Source: Diaphorobacter sp. HDW4A
GTDB lineage: Bacteria > Pseudomonadota > Gammaproteobacteria > Burkholderiales > Burkholderiaceae_C
DNA: 64,000 bases
Direction: 5' to 3'
NCBI RefSeq assembly: GCF_011305995.1
Contig: NZ_CP049910.1
Coordinates: 2,914,001 to 2,978,000 of the forward strand
Shown here: one piece after another, positions 27,260 to 35,735 of the stretch
Layout: each line of letters begins with the position of its first letter
How positions within the stretch are numbered: position 1 is the stretch's first letter
Notes under the pieces: generated by a model
Told to the model about the DNA's origin: nothing
Seen by the model: the letters and a program-made list of their open reading frames with translations, nothing else
Database searches by the model: none
Position numbers and translations under genes: made by a program

Positions 27260-27425
27260 ACTGTACTGCTTAAATCACCCAATATCGGATAAACAAAATG
27301 TTAAACATTACTCAATTACATGTAAATCAAGTTTACCACTTGTGTGACATAAATCAAGTTGGCACACATTAGATCCGATCGCTTAAAAATAGCAATGGTT
27401 TCGGCATTTTTCAAATTGAGCAATC

Positions 27426-27640
27426 TCAAGATATACTGTATTTTATCACCGGCTTGCGCCCCGGCAGGCTGCTGAGCTCCGACTGGATCAGCTCCAGCTG
27501 AGCGAGATACTGCAGCGCCCAATCCACCTCCCCCTTCGACCGCCCGAGCGCTAACACCAACTCGGGATGAAAGAACCAACGGCTGGGATGCGCGCGGAGA
27601 TACCGGAGCAGGACATCCGAACCGCTGCCCGGACGAATGA
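27426..27640 (-). pseudogene. C-terminal fragment of an unknown winged-helix-like gene
   Basis: Between the broken transposase and the protease, one minus-strand frame reads smoothly: DVLLRYLRAHPSRWFFHPE, LVLALGRSKGEVDWALQYL, LIQSELSSLPGRKPV, and a stop at 27426. The helix-turn-helix texture suggests the tail of a DNA-binding protein. Its start is missing because the IS3-family orfB is fused to it near 27640, so this is a deletion junction rather than an intact gene. Confidence 0.4.
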
Positions 27641-27826
27641 CACCAGCGCTGCCGTGATCCGCCGGTATCCGTAGCGGCCCTTGTGCTCGTCATAGACAGT
27701 GCGAATTCTGGCCTCCATGGCGCATTGCTGGTCGGCGCGCTGGGTCGCCTGGCATTGGTAGTAGAACGTGCTGCGCGCCAGGCCCGCCACCTGCAACAGG
27801 TCCGCCAATTTATGGTCATGCCTCAA
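27551..27826 (-). pseudogene. Truncated IS3 transposase OrfB
   Basis: The frame begins as a normal IS3 OrfB: KLADLLQVAGLARSTFYYQ, then RIRTVYDEHKGRYGYRRITAAL. This is the HTH_21 region before the DDE domain. After ITAAL (near 27640) the sequence is foreign and runs to a stop at 27551. The catalytic DDE core is entirely lost. It would normally be made as an OrfAB fusion by frameshifting upstream. Confidence 0.75.
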
Positions 27827-28394
27827 CCCGGCAATCAGACGCGCTTTGTCGGCGCAGCTGACCTCTTCGACCGGATCAAGGCCTGCAATTTTTTTAGGTA
27901 CGCGACCTCCGCGCGCAGGCGGTCGTTCTCTTCCCGCAGGGTTTTCTCCGCATCGGCAACGACCGTGCTCGGCGGTGTTGCAGAGCGTCGTTCTGGTTTC
28001 ATCTTGGGCTGTTCTTCTTTCCCGATTTCGCGCGCCTGCAGACGGCCTTGATTGAGATTACGCCGCCAGACTACGACCTGGTTGGGATTGCGGATGTCAT
28101 AGAGCGCCGCGACCTGACGGCTGGGGAGCTGCTCTCGATCCTGATGAGCCAGCACCTGCAACTTGAACTGCGCACTGTACGCGCTGCGCTTGGGGCGCAA
28201 ACCGTCGATGCCGTGCAAGTGGTAGTGGCTCGCCCACGTGCGGATCTTCTCCTCGGGAACCGACCATCGCCGAGCCAAAAGCTTCGCGCCGCCTTCGCCT
28301 GCCAAGAAGCTTTGGACCACTTCCAGCTTGAACTCCGTTTTGTACTTCTTCATGAAACCTCTTGAAGTCTGTCCAACTTCTGGGGGTCAGTTCA
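27640..28394 (-). mobile_element. Truncated IS3-family (IS150-like) insertion sequence
   Basis: One end is preserved: on the minus strand TGAACTGACCCCCAG begins at 28394, followed by the typical AGAAGTTGGACA. Intact orfA (27835-28353) and the first part of orfB are present. The other end is missing, because orfB stops matching near 27640. The copy cannot encode a full DDE transposase. Confidence 0.75.
27835..28353 (-). CDS. IS3-family transposase OrfA
   Basis: 172 residues. It carries two HTH_29-like units (FKLEVVQSFLAGEGGAKLLARR and FKLQVLAHQDREQLPSRQVA), a Lys/Glu-rich linker, and a leucine-zipper-like region LREENDRLRAEVAYLKKLQ. Near its end the minus strand has CTA-AAA-AAA-TTG (about 27889-27900), an A7 slippery run. 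The orfB frame is the -1 frame relative to orfA, consistent with programmed frameshifting in this family. The product cannot transpose because orfB is truncated. Confidence 0.85.
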   Translation of the reverse strand: MKKYKTEFKLEVVQSFLAGEGGAKLLARRWSVPEEKIRTWASHYHLHGIDGLRPKRSAYSAQFKLQVLAHQDREQLPSRQVAALYDIRNPNQVVVWRRNLNQGRLQAREIGKEEQPKMKPERRSATPPSTVVADAEKTLREENDRLRAEVAYLKKLQALIRSKRSAAPTKRV

Positions 28395-28484
28395 AAACCG
28401 GGGCGATTCAGTGAGGCTGCAATGCGGGTTATTACTTTATTTCGGGAGGCATCCGTATAAGGTTTGCTATGGAAGCAGAGAGCT

Positions 28485-28754
28485 TCACGGAAATTTATTC
28501 TTCTCTACTTTGTATTTGAAAAAAATGACCAGAATCGCCAACACTAGAACGATAGCGTTATTCAGTACGATGGGCAGAGCTCCGATCAAGAGCCCGTAAC
28601 ACAGCCACAGGCCGACGCCCCCGATGAAGCATGTGTACATTCCATAGGAAATGTCACCTGCCGAGCGGGTTCGCCATATTTTCAGGACCTGGGGAATGAA
28701 GGAGATCGTAGTAAGCACGCCAGCGACAGCTCCGATGGTATCGGTCAGGTTCAT
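28485..28754 (-). CDS. SemiSWEET-type transporter (PQ-loop)
   Basis: 89 residues with three membrane spans (about 4-24, 36-58, 62-84), the SemiSWEET half-transporter layout that works as a dimer. The PQ motif is present in TISFIPQVLKIWRT, followed by SAGDISYGMY. Family members carry sugars across the inner membrane; the substrate here is unknown. It is 12 bp downstream of the oxygenase reductase and may be read through from it. Confidence 0.85.
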   Translation of the reverse strand: MNLTDTIGAVAGVLTTISFIPQVLKIWRTRSAGDISYGMYTCFIGGVGLWLCYGLLIGALPIVLNNAIVLVLAILVIFFKYKVEKNKFP

Positions 28755-28766
28755 GTCGCTGCGCTT

Positions 28767-29783
28767 TCAGAAGAATCGGTCGAAGTAGATCTGCGACTTG
28801 TCTACCATATGGCGTGTCTGCAGCGTGTCAAGCACCGCCTGGATCATGGGTGGCGGGCCTGCCATGTAGTAGTCATGACCGTGCAGGTCGGCACCCATGA
28901 TTTCTTCTACATATTCATGGATGAAGCCGACGCGGCCGCTCCAGCGCGGGGCGTCTTGCTCCTGCGTGGACGAGACGGAGGGATAGAAACGGATGCGCTC
29001 GCCAAAACCGGGTAGGCTCTCCAGCAGCGCCTCGCCGCAAACGTCGCGCTGGGTTCTCGCACCGTAGAAGAAGTGCAGACGGCGCGATGCCAGCTGGCCT
29101 GTGCTGGCCATGGCTCGGGCGATGGACACCATGGGTGCCAAGCCAGAGCCACCGGCGATGCATACCACATCACGTGCAGAGTCCTCGCGTAGAAAGGCCA
29201 TGCCGAATGGGCCATCAAGCGTTATCTGGTCACCCACATGCAACTGATCGAACAGCGTGTTCGAGGCATTGCCGCCTTTGACTCGTCGCACCTGAAAGTG
29301 CCATTCGCCCTTACCGTTAGGAAGGTTGGACATGGAGTAGGCGCGCGTGCCTCTTACCCCTGGCAGTTGCAATGTGGCGAACTGGCCGGGCCGAAATGTG
29401 GCAGCGGTATCTGTTGCAAAGCGGAACTCACGAATGTCGTGTGTGATTTCATTGGTTGCGATTAGTGTGGCCGTCTGCTTGAGTGGATTCACCTGAGGCA
29501 TGCAGGCTTCGTCAAAGCGGATCTTGATGCGGCAATCGGTGAGCGGTCGACATTGACATGCCAGCTTCCGGTTCTTGGCACGGTCACGTGCCGACAGACC
29601 CGGCGCGTCGTCCCATAGCACTTCCACGTCGCCTTCCAGCAACTCAAATTTGCAGGTGCCACATGCGCCAGCCGTGCATTCGTAGGGCATGCCGAGGCCG
29701 GCGCGCAACCCACCCGCGAGCAATGAGTCGCTGGGCGCGCAAGTGAAAGACTGCTCGCTTCCTTCAATGCGAATTTCCGTCAT
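28767..29783 (-). CDS. Ring-hydroxylating dioxygenase reductase (NahAa/AndAa type)
   Basis: 338 residues from ATG 29783 behind GAAGGAGA; longer readings add an unrelated Arg-rich leader. The N-terminal plant-type 2Fe-2S domain has C36, C41, C44 and C76 (CTAGACGTCKFEL). The FAD domain has RAYSMSNLPN, and the NAD domain has VVCIAGGSGLAPMVS, ending in YMAGPPPMI and the usual FDRFF tail. It transfers electrons from NAD(P)H to the Rieske ferredoxin encoded 14 bp upstream. An Fe-S and FAD reductase with a separate Rieske ferredoxin defines a class III oxygenase system. Confidence 0.9.
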   Translation of the reverse strand: MTEIRIEGSEQSFTCAPSDSLLAGGLRAGLGMPYECTAGACGTCKFELLEGDVEVLWDDAPGLSARDRAKNRKLACQCRPLTDCRIKIRFDEACMPQVNPLKQTATLIATNEITHDIREFRFATDTAATFRPGQFATLQLPGVRGTRAYSMSNLPNGKGEWHFQVRRVKGGNASNTLFDQLHVGDQITLDGPFGMAFLREDSARDVVCIAGGSGLAPMVSIARAMASTGQLASRRLHFFYGARTQRDVCGEALLESLPGFGERIRFYPSVSSTQEQDAPRWSGRVGFIHEYVEEIMGADLHGHDYYMAGPPPMIQAVLDTLQTRHMVDKSQIYFDRFF

Positions 29784-29797
29784 GACGTACATCTCCT

Positions 29798-30127
29798 TCA
29801 CTGGCCGAGGCGAATGCCGACGATACCGTTCTCGATCACGACCGGATAGGTCTTCAGGTTTACCACACAGGGAGCTCCCACGGCCTCGCCGGTGCGGATG
29901 TCGAACGCGCCCTGATGGAAAGGACACTCCACCACATCGCCGACTATCTCGCCATCACACAGCGACGCTTCGCCGTGGGTACAGGTGTCGTCGGTGACAT
30001 GAAACTCACCGTTCAGATTGAAGATGGCCAGCGGGGGGTGATCCGCCAGTTCCACCCGCTTGGGGCAATCCGGCGTGACTTCGGAGGTCGGGCAAAGAAA
30101 TTGAATGGTGTGCTCGGCTATGGCCAT
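29798..30127 (-). CDS. Rieske 2Fe-2S ferredoxin of a dioxygenase system
   Basis: 109 residues. The Rieske cluster ligands are C49, H51 (DDTCTHGEASL) and C68, H71 (ECPFHQGAFD). It has the usual length for bphA3/andAb-type ferredoxins and shuttles electrons from the reductase to the oxygenase alpha subunit (33408-34610). It is transcribed away from the alpha subunit, on the minus strand with the reductase, so the system is split over two operons. Start ATG 30127; no signal peptide. Confidence 0.9.
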   Translation of the reverse strand: MAIAEHTIQFLCPTSEVTPDCPKRVELADHPPLAIFNLNGEFHVTDDTCTHGEASLCDGEIVGDVVECPFHQGAFDIRTGEAVGAPCVVNLKTYPVVIENGIVGIRLGQ

Positions 30128-30308
30128 GAAATTGTCCCATGATGGATTCGTCAGCGAATCGACGCGTCATCGGCAGCGAGCTAGCTCTGGGCAAACAGCA
30201 TTTGGATGACACGAAACGATGGCTTCATCGTATGGGCGGGGACGCCGCGCAGCTATTGGATTGATTGCTTAGCAACTACGGGCTTTTGCTTATGCCCCGC
30301 TTTGACAT

Positions 30309-31808
30309 TCAGGAAGATCGCGGAAGCATTACATGAAAACAGGTGCCTGAGTTGCCTTCCAGGCGAGTGAACCACACATGTCCCTCGTGCGTATCGACGA
30401 TGGATTTGCAAAGTGAAAGTCCGATGCCCAAGCCAGAATTTTTGGTGGAAAAAAAGGACGTAAAGATCTGGTCGGGACTTACCCTTGGCAAACCTGGACC
30501 GGTATCCGTCACGGTGATTTGCACCCCCCTGCTCTCGCGGCTTGCGATGCCGATGTGCAGTCTGCGCCGATCTTGGGGTACGTTGGACATGGCCTCGATA
30601 CCATTGACCGCGAGGTTGATGACGACCTGCTGAATAAGCACTTCATCACACTCAACTTCACAATTCGCATCGTCAAACGCATAGCTCACCGATACGTCGT
30701 GATCGCGTGCGCGTATCTCGATCAGACTGCGGATGTCTTCGATCAGCGAACGCAGGTCGATCACTTGTCTTTGGAAGCTGCGGTTGCAAGTAAACTCGCG
30801 CACCTTGTTGATGATGCGACCGGCGCGCTCGGCCTCGTTTTGCGTCAGCTCCAAAACGCGCAGCAATTCGGCGTTGGTGTAGTTACCCGAACGGATGCGT
30901 CTGCGGCACCCCGCGACGAAATTGACGATGGCAAAGAACGGCTGATTCAGCTCGTGCGCTAACGCCGTCGCCATCTCGCCTGTGGTGGAAATGCGTGAGA
31001 TGCGACTGAGTTCCAGTGCCCGCAAGCGTGCCTTTTCCTCGGCCGCAATGCGTTCAGTGACATCGCGGAAGTTGATGAGAATCCCCCTGACCGCAGGGTC
31101 GTCGAGGAGATTGCGGCAAACGCCCTCGTGGGTCTTCCATTCCCCGTTGCGATGGCGCACGCGGTAGCTCAGCTTGACGCTTGCATTAGTTTTCAGTTCG
31201 TACAGTCCGTCGAGTGCTGTGCGCACGTCTTCCACATCTTCCGGGTCGATGAAGGCATACACGGAGCGGCCCATAAGGGATCGTGCCGAGACGCCCAGCA
31301 GAGCGTTGATGGAGGGGCCGACAAACTGGATAGCGCCGTTGATCGACACGATGGCGATGCCGTCCGAAGAGCGCTCGATGAGCTTGCGGTAGTAGCGCTC
31401 ACGCTCCTTGAGCACGGCATGTGCTTCCTTGCGCTCGGAGATATCCCGCGCCATTGCGATGACGCGCCCGATGCCGTTGATTTTGATGCGCTTGAGGCTC
31501 ACTTCCACAGGCGTTTCTTTGCCCGATGCGTTGCGGATGACCCATTCGAAGATCACCGATTCGCCGCTGTCACGCGCCTTCCAGATCCGCTGCAGACCGA
31601 TCTCCGTATTGAACGGGGGATGGTTGCGGGTGAGTTCACCGATGGACATTCCGCGCAGCTCTTCAATCGTGTGGCCATACAGTTCGCAGGCCTTGCGATT
31701 GGCTTCAAGAATTTCTCCTGTGTCCATATCGTGGATGACCATGATGTCGTTGGCAAATTCAAAAACGTCTTGGTAGCTGGTACTGCTGAGTGGACTGGTG
31801 ACATTCAT
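30309..31808 (-). CDS. PAS-domain sensor histidine kinase (FixL-like)
   Basis: 499 residues from ATG 31808 behind GAAGG. Two PAS domains are visible (about residues 10-130 and 140-260), with FANDIMVIHDMDTGEILEANRKA and GIAIVSINGAIQFVG. The H-box is ALAHELNQP, the N-box VVINLAVNGIEAM, and the ATP lid has TDTGPGLP and GLGIGLSLCKSIV. No membrane span is seen, so it senses a soluble ligand. Its likely partner is the FixJ-type regulator at 38534-39172. The pair flanks the catabolic genes, which suggests aromatic-inducible control as in TodS or StyS systems (inference). Confidence 0.88.
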   Translation of the reverse strand: MNVTSPLSSTSYQDVFEFANDIMVIHDMDTGEILEANRKACELYGHTIEELRGMSIGELTRNHPPFNTEIGLQRIWKARDSGESVIFEWVIRNASGKETPVEVSLKRIKINGIGRVIAMARDISERKEAHAVLKERERYYRKLIERSSDGIAIVSINGAIQFVGPSINALLGVSARSLMGRSVYAFIDPEDVEDVRTALDGLYELKTNASVKLSYRVRHRNGEWKTHEGVCRNLLDDPAVRGILINFRDVTERIAAEEKARLRALELSRISRISTTGEMATALAHELNQPFFAIVNFVAGCRRRIRSGNYTNAELLRVLELTQNEAERAGRIINKVREFTCNRSFQRQVIDLRSLIEDIRSLIEIRARDHDVSVSYAFDDANCEVECDEVLIQQVVINLAVNGIEAMSNVPQDRRRLHIGIASRESRGVQITVTDTGPGLPRVSPDQIFTSFFSTKNSGLGIGLSLCKSIVDTHEGHVWFTRLEGNSGTCFHVMLPRSS

Positions 31809-31881
31809 GCTGTGTGCCTTCGCATACGGAGAGTCGCCGAGCAGCATAGCACCGCACTTTTCGCCACAGCACTGTGGATTG

Positions 31882-31931
31882 CCCGTTAAGTGTTAGCACT
31901 TAACACACTAGTCATCCGACCGGATAACGGG
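31882..31931. promoter_or_regulatory. Nested inverted repeats in the divergent promoter region
   Basis: Between the kinase gene and the acetamidase gene lies a perfect 8-bp inverted repeat (GTTAAGTG, spacer TTAG, CACTTAAC, 31885-31904). Around it is a wider pair CCCGTTA (31882-31888) and TAACGGG (31925-31931). It is the only gap between the two divergent units, so it is a good candidate operator for the FixJ-type regulator. Confidence 0.5.
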
Positions 31932-32028
31932 CGCGTCGACATCTCCTTACGCTACGAGCACTGATCAAAACACATGTTCAACCGCAATCCGAATCCACGC
32001 GTTTCGCAAACACTACAAGGAGATTTTG

Positions 32029-33363
32029 ATGAGCCAAATCACAGCCGTGGCACCTGAGGACGTTGTCCAGGTGACCTCTTTCACGCGAGGCGTCATCGGC
32101 CCAAGCCTGAAGCTGCTGGGTCCCGTAAAGGATGGTGGTCGCATTATGACCGGAACGCCCCCCGGCTGCTGGGGCCCGATGATCACACCGATCTTCCGGG
32201 GCGGTCATGAAGTCTCGCAGCCAGTCGCTGTGCAGGGCGCCGAAGTCGGCGATGCGGTGGCACTGAAGATTGAGCGCTGCTCCGTCACTTCGCTCGCCAC
32301 CTCGTCGGGCGTGATGGAGTTTGTGGAAGGCCGTTATCTGGGTGATCCCTTCGTCGCTAAACGCTGCACGACCTGTGGCACCGAAAGCCCGTCAAGCCAC
32401 GTAGAAGGCACGGGTGATGACGCGATTCACTGTGACGTATGCGACGCCGAAGTCAACGCGTTTCGCTTCAGCCATGGCTATGTCATCGTGCTCGACAGCG
32501 AGAATCGTGTCTCGCTAACGGTGAACAAGGAGGTGGCCCAGCGAATCGCCGACATGCCCAGCGAGTTGGCACGCCTGCCGGAACTGTCCGAGCAGCATTC
32601 CATCCTTTCGCTGGCACGCTCCGATATAAGTGGTCTCGCGGCGCACATGCAGCCGTTCCTTGGAAACATCGGCACCATCCCTTCCGTGGACATGCCCGAC
32701 TCGCACAACGCGGGTGACTTCGGCTCCTTCCTGATCGACGCACCACACCGTTTCGGTATGAGCCGCGAGTCGCTCGATGCCAACAAGACCGACGGTCACA
32801 TGGACACGAACAGTGTGCGTGAAGGAGCCATCCTGATCTGTCCCGTGAAGGTGCGAGGCGCCGGCGTGTACATGGGCGACATGCACGCGCAGCAGGGAAA
32901 TGGCGAAATCGCTGGACACGCGACTGATGTGGCAGGAGAAGTAGAACTAAAAGTGCAGGTTATCAAAGGCCTGAAACTTGACGGCCCCATTTTGCTGCAA
33001 CGCCCCGACGATCTGCCACCGATGGCACGCCCCATGACTGCAGTGCAGCGTGCGCACGTAAAGGCGTTGGGCGAGCGCTACGGCCAGCACAAGATTGAAG
33101 AGAACGCTCCAATTACCTTCATTGGCTCGGCAGCGAATCTCAATGATGCCACCAAGAACGGTCTGCAACGTGCAGCAGACGTGACGGGGCTTCCCTACGA
33201 CGAAATTCTGAACCGCGCAACGATCGCAGGTTCCATCGAGATCAGCCGTCTGCCTGGCGTGGTTCGCGTCACCTTCTTGTGCCCGATGCCCACTCTTGAG
33301 CGTATCGGAATTGCGCACCTGGCTCGCGCGCAATACGGGCTGGACAACTCTGCTCGAGCCTGA
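32029..33363 (+). CDS. Acetamidase/formamidase family protein
   Basis: 444 residues from ATG 32029 behind AAGGAG. FmdA/AmdA family enzymes hydrolyse small amides. Visible family features are GHEVSQPVAVQGAEVGDAVALKI, DMPDSHNAGDFGSFL, GAILICPVKVRGAGVYMGDMHAQQGNGE and PGVVRVTFLCPMPTLER. A four-Cys element (C113, C116, C135, C138) looks like a zinc ribbon inside the domain. It is the first gene of the Rieske operon. In an indole- or quinoline-like pathway it could hydrolyse an N-formyl or N-acyl anthranilate, but this is inference. Confidence 0.82.
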   Translation: MSQITAVAPEDVVQVTSFTRGVIGPSLKLLGPVKDGGRIMTGTPPGCWGPMITPIFRGGHEVSQPVAVQGAEVGDAVALKIERCSVTSLATSSGVMEFVEGRYLGDPFVAKRCTTCGTESPSSHVEGTGDDAIHCDVCDAEVNAFRFSHGYVIVLDSENRVSLTVNKEVAQRIADMPSELARLPELSEQHSILSLARSDISGLAAHMQPFLGNIGTIPSVDMPDSHNAGDFGSFLIDAPHRFGMSRESLDANKTDGHMDTNSVREGAILICPVKVRGAGVYMGDMHAQQGNGEIAGHATDVAGEVELKVQVIKGLKLDGPILLQRPDDLPPMARPMTAVQRAHVKALGERYGQHKIEENAPITFIGSAANLNDATKNGLQRAADVTGLPYDEILNRATIAGSIEISRLPGVVRVTFLCPMPTLERIGIAHLARAQYGLDNSARA

Positions 33364-33407
33364 AGAAGCACTTCTGCCCCCTTACCCATTCTTTGAGAGG
33401 TACCGTC

Positions 33408-34610
33408 ATGGAGACAAACAACCAAACCCTTCGGTGGGCCAGCAAGTTCCCGGAACTTGGCACCGAGCCTATTCCAGTGGAGCCCTGCATTGCACCTGAG
33501 TTCTACGAGCGCGAGAAGGATCGCGTGTTCGCACGCACCTGGCTGAAGGTCGGCCGCGTGGAAGAGATATCCAGGGTCGGCGACTATAAGGTCAAGAAAA
33601 TTCATTTCGCCAAGACATCGGTGATTCTGATTCACGGCAAGGATGGAGTGATCCGCGGCTTTCACAACACCTGCTCGCACCGCGGCAACAAGGTGATTGT
33701 GGAAACCGGCGAAGAAACCTACGGCCGCAACAAGGCCGCTGTGGTGACCTGCCGCTTCCACGGCTGGGTGTACGACGGCAAGGGGCAACTGGCACAGGTG
33801 CCCGAGGAGGAGCGCTTCGCTTCGAGCTTCGACAAGTCCGCCGAGGGCCTGACTCCGGTGCACACCGATGTCTGGGAAGGATTCATCTTCATCAATCTGG
33901 CCGAGAAGCCGGATCGTTCGCTGAAAGAATATCTGGGCGGAATGGGCCAGCATCTGGCAGGCTACCCTTTCGCGGAGATGAGCCAGGTCTTCAGCTACAA
34001 CACGCTGCTGGACTGCAACTGGAAGATCGCACTCGATGCCTTCTCCGAGGCCTATCATGTCTCCACCATCCACGCGGGATCGTTCCCTAACGTGTTCTCC
34101 AGCGGCCTGTCCGATGTGGAACTGTTCGGCGAACACCGCACCACTGGCATCTGCCTGTCGCTCAATTCCAAGCCGACTCCCGTGGCCGCCATTGCCAACA
34201 GCATCACGGGTGCATCGCTCGTCTCGCAACGGGGCTCGTCCATGCTGCCGCCGGGGGTGAATCCGAACCGCCACAACGACTTCTCGTTCGAGCTGAGCGT
34301 GGTGTTCCCCAATATTCTGATCCACGTCTCCGAAGGTATCTGGTTCACTCACCAGTTCTGGCCGGTGGCACACAACAAGACTCGGTGGGAAGGCAAGTAC
34401 TACGTGAAGCCCGCCAAGACCAATAGCGAGCGCTGGGCTACCGAGTTCGCTCAAGTGCTGCAGCGCAACGCCTGGCTGGAAGACACCGCCACGATGGAAG
34501 ACACCCACGCGGCCCTCGAATCGGGTGCCAAGCAACACATGTTCCTGCAGGATGAGGAAATCCTGCTGCGCCATGGCTACAAAGTGCTCGAACAATATCT
34601 TGAACAATGA
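33408..34610 (+). CDS. Rieske non-heme iron oxygenase, alpha subunit
   Basis: 400 residues from ATG 33408. The Rieske ligands are C89, H91 (TCSHRGN) and C115, H118 (CRFHGW). The mononuclear iron site is in LDAFSEAYHVSTIH with H217 and H222, and E214 is the likely inter-subunit bridge. A C-terminal Asp (MEDTHAAL) probably gives the third ligand. It belongs to the aromatic-ring-hydroxylating group. Electrons come from the ferredoxin and reductase at 28767-30127. No classical beta subunit is encoded, but a SnoaL-like protein follows. Substrate unknown; anthranilate-like aromatics are my best guess. Confidence 0.92.
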   Translation: METNNQTLRWASKFPELGTEPIPVEPCIAPEFYEREKDRVFARTWLKVGRVEEISRVGDYKVKKIHFAKTSVILIHGKDGVIRGFHNTCSHRGNKVIVETGEETYGRNKAAVVTCRFHGWVYDGKGQLAQVPEEERFASSFDKSAEGLTPVHTDVWEGFIFINLAEKPDRSLKEYLGGMGQHLAGYPFAEMSQVFSYNTLLDCNWKIALDAFSEAYHVSTIHAGSFPNVFSSGLSDVELFGEHRTTGICLSLNSKPTPVAAIANSITGASLVSQRGSSMLPPGVNPNRHNDFSFELSVVFPNILIHVSEGIWFTHQFWPVAHNKTRWEGKYYVKPAKTNSERWATEFAQVLQRNAWLEDTATMEDTHAALESGAKQHMFLQDEEILLRHGYKVLEQYLEQ

Positions 34611-34972
34611 TGGAGAAGACGGACATGACCTCACAGAATTTGTTGCCAGAAGAATTCAAAACTCTTGAACCGCTGGTGGCGGTGTGGGCTTTGCCCACGC
34701 AGAACGAGCGCCAGCAACGACGCATCGCGTCCACACGCCCAGCACTCAAGAGTTTCTACGACACCATGCTGCAGCAGTTGCCCGCCATCCTCAAAAAGCT
34801 CGATGAGTTTCCGCTTGATCAGCTGCCGCAGAAGGAGTCCCGCCTGATGACGCTGGCGCTGTCGCTTGCGGAAGTGGCTCCGCACATCGAGCTGTATGGC
34901 GGCGACCCCAAAGTACCCTATGCGTTCGACGAGGCACGCTTCGTAGCCGAGCACGGTCAGCACGCAAACTGA
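34607..34972 (+). CDS. Small conserved protein of Rieske oxygenase cluster
   Basis: 121 residues from ATG 34607, which overlaps the oxygenase stop as ATGA; ATG 34625 behind GGAG is an alternative. Sequence: acidic helical protein with LEPLVAVWALPTQNERQQRR, FYDTMLQQLPAILKKLDEFPL and LALSLAEVAPHIELYG. I do not know its function. Similar short proteins accompany Rieske alpha subunits in other catabolic clusters. Translational coupling suggests it works with the oxygenase. Confidence 0.65.
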   Translation: MMEKTDMTSQNLLPEEFKTLEPLVAVWALPTQNERQQRRIASTRPALKSFYDTMLQQLPAILKKLDEFPLDQLPQKESRLMTLALSLAEVAPHIELYGGDPKVPYAFDEARFVAEHGQHAN

Positions 34973-35039
34973 TCACAGCCCTTGTGCGGTCTGCAACGCC
35001 GTCGAGGCGTTGCGGATCGCCATCCCGGGAGATTAACCG

Positions 35040-35525
35040 ATGGCTACCAGAACGCTCACTCAGCGCGTCACCCGCCTTGAGGCGATTACTGAAATCCAAC
35101 AGCTTGTCGGGCGCTATGCCCATGGCGCAGACCGGCATAACGATGCCGCGGTGATGGCCCCGCTCTTTGGCCGCAACGCCGTCTGGGAGGCCAAGGGCTT
35201 CGGACGCCATCAGGGGCGCGAAGTGATTGCCATGGAGCTCGCACGCATCGGCAGGGAAGAGATCGTGTGGAGCGCGCACTACATGACGCCGCCCGTCATC
35301 GACGTGGACGACGATCTGCTCCAGGCCCGATGCCGCTGGCATCTATGGGAACTAGCCCAGATCCAGGACGCATCAGGTAGCGGCATGCCCGCCGCGGCGC
35401 ACTGGATCTGTGGTGAGTACGACACCATCGTCATCGTCGAAGCAGGGCGTTGGTGCTTCCAACAGCTTGATCTCAACCTGCGCCTGATCCATCGACACGA
35501 TGCGGCGTGGTTGCCGCTCGGCTGA
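35040..35525 (+). CDS. SnoaL-like (NTF2-fold) protein
   Basis: 161 residues. It has the SnoaL_4 pattern: LEAITEIQQLVGRYAHGADRH at the start, then FGRNAVWEAKGFG and VWSAHYMTPPVIDVDD. NTF2-fold proteins include both Rieske beta subunits and small isomerase or hydrolase-like enzymes. Here it may replace the missing beta subunit, or act like the small cofactor-free enzymes of indole-degradation clusters. Starts at ATG 35040 behind GGGAG, with 67 bp between it and the preceding gene. Confidence 0.72.
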   Translation: MATRTLTQRVTRLEAITEIQQLVGRYAHGADRHNDAAVMAPLFGRNAVWEAKGFGRHQGREVIAMELARIGREEIVWSAHYMTPPVIDVDDDLLQARCRWHLWELAQIQDASGSGMPAAAHWICGEYDTIVIVEAGRWCFQQLDLNLRLIHRHDAAWLPLG

Positions 35526-35565
35526 AAACCAAACCACGCACGTACGGTAGTCGTGCACTTGAGGT

Positions 35566-35581
35566 ACGGACGTCAGTCCGT
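35566..35581. promoter_or_regulatory. Inverted repeat upstream of the porin gene
   Basis: ACGGAC-GTCA-GTCCGT, a 6-bp perfect inverted repeat followed by TTTAT. It lies 40 bp after the SnoaL-like stop and 155 bp before the porin start. It may be a weak terminator or an operator. The rest of the gap 35526-35735 shows no gene. Confidence 0.35.
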
Positions 35582-35735
35582 GTTTATGCCAATGCACTGA
35601 CGTGTGGCGCTGAGCAGCACGCACATCCGAAGAAGTCCGCAGTATGCGCCAGTTTCAGCGCAGGGATAGCCATATCCAGAACCCAGAAACGATCACTCGA
35701 ATGATCTGAATAAGTCACAACCAAGGAGTCAAAAG

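Noticed and set aside
33195..34634. 479-residue minus-strand frame opposite the Rieske alpha subunit
   Set aside because: The plus strand carries unmistakable Rieske motifs; the shadow frame has no domain.
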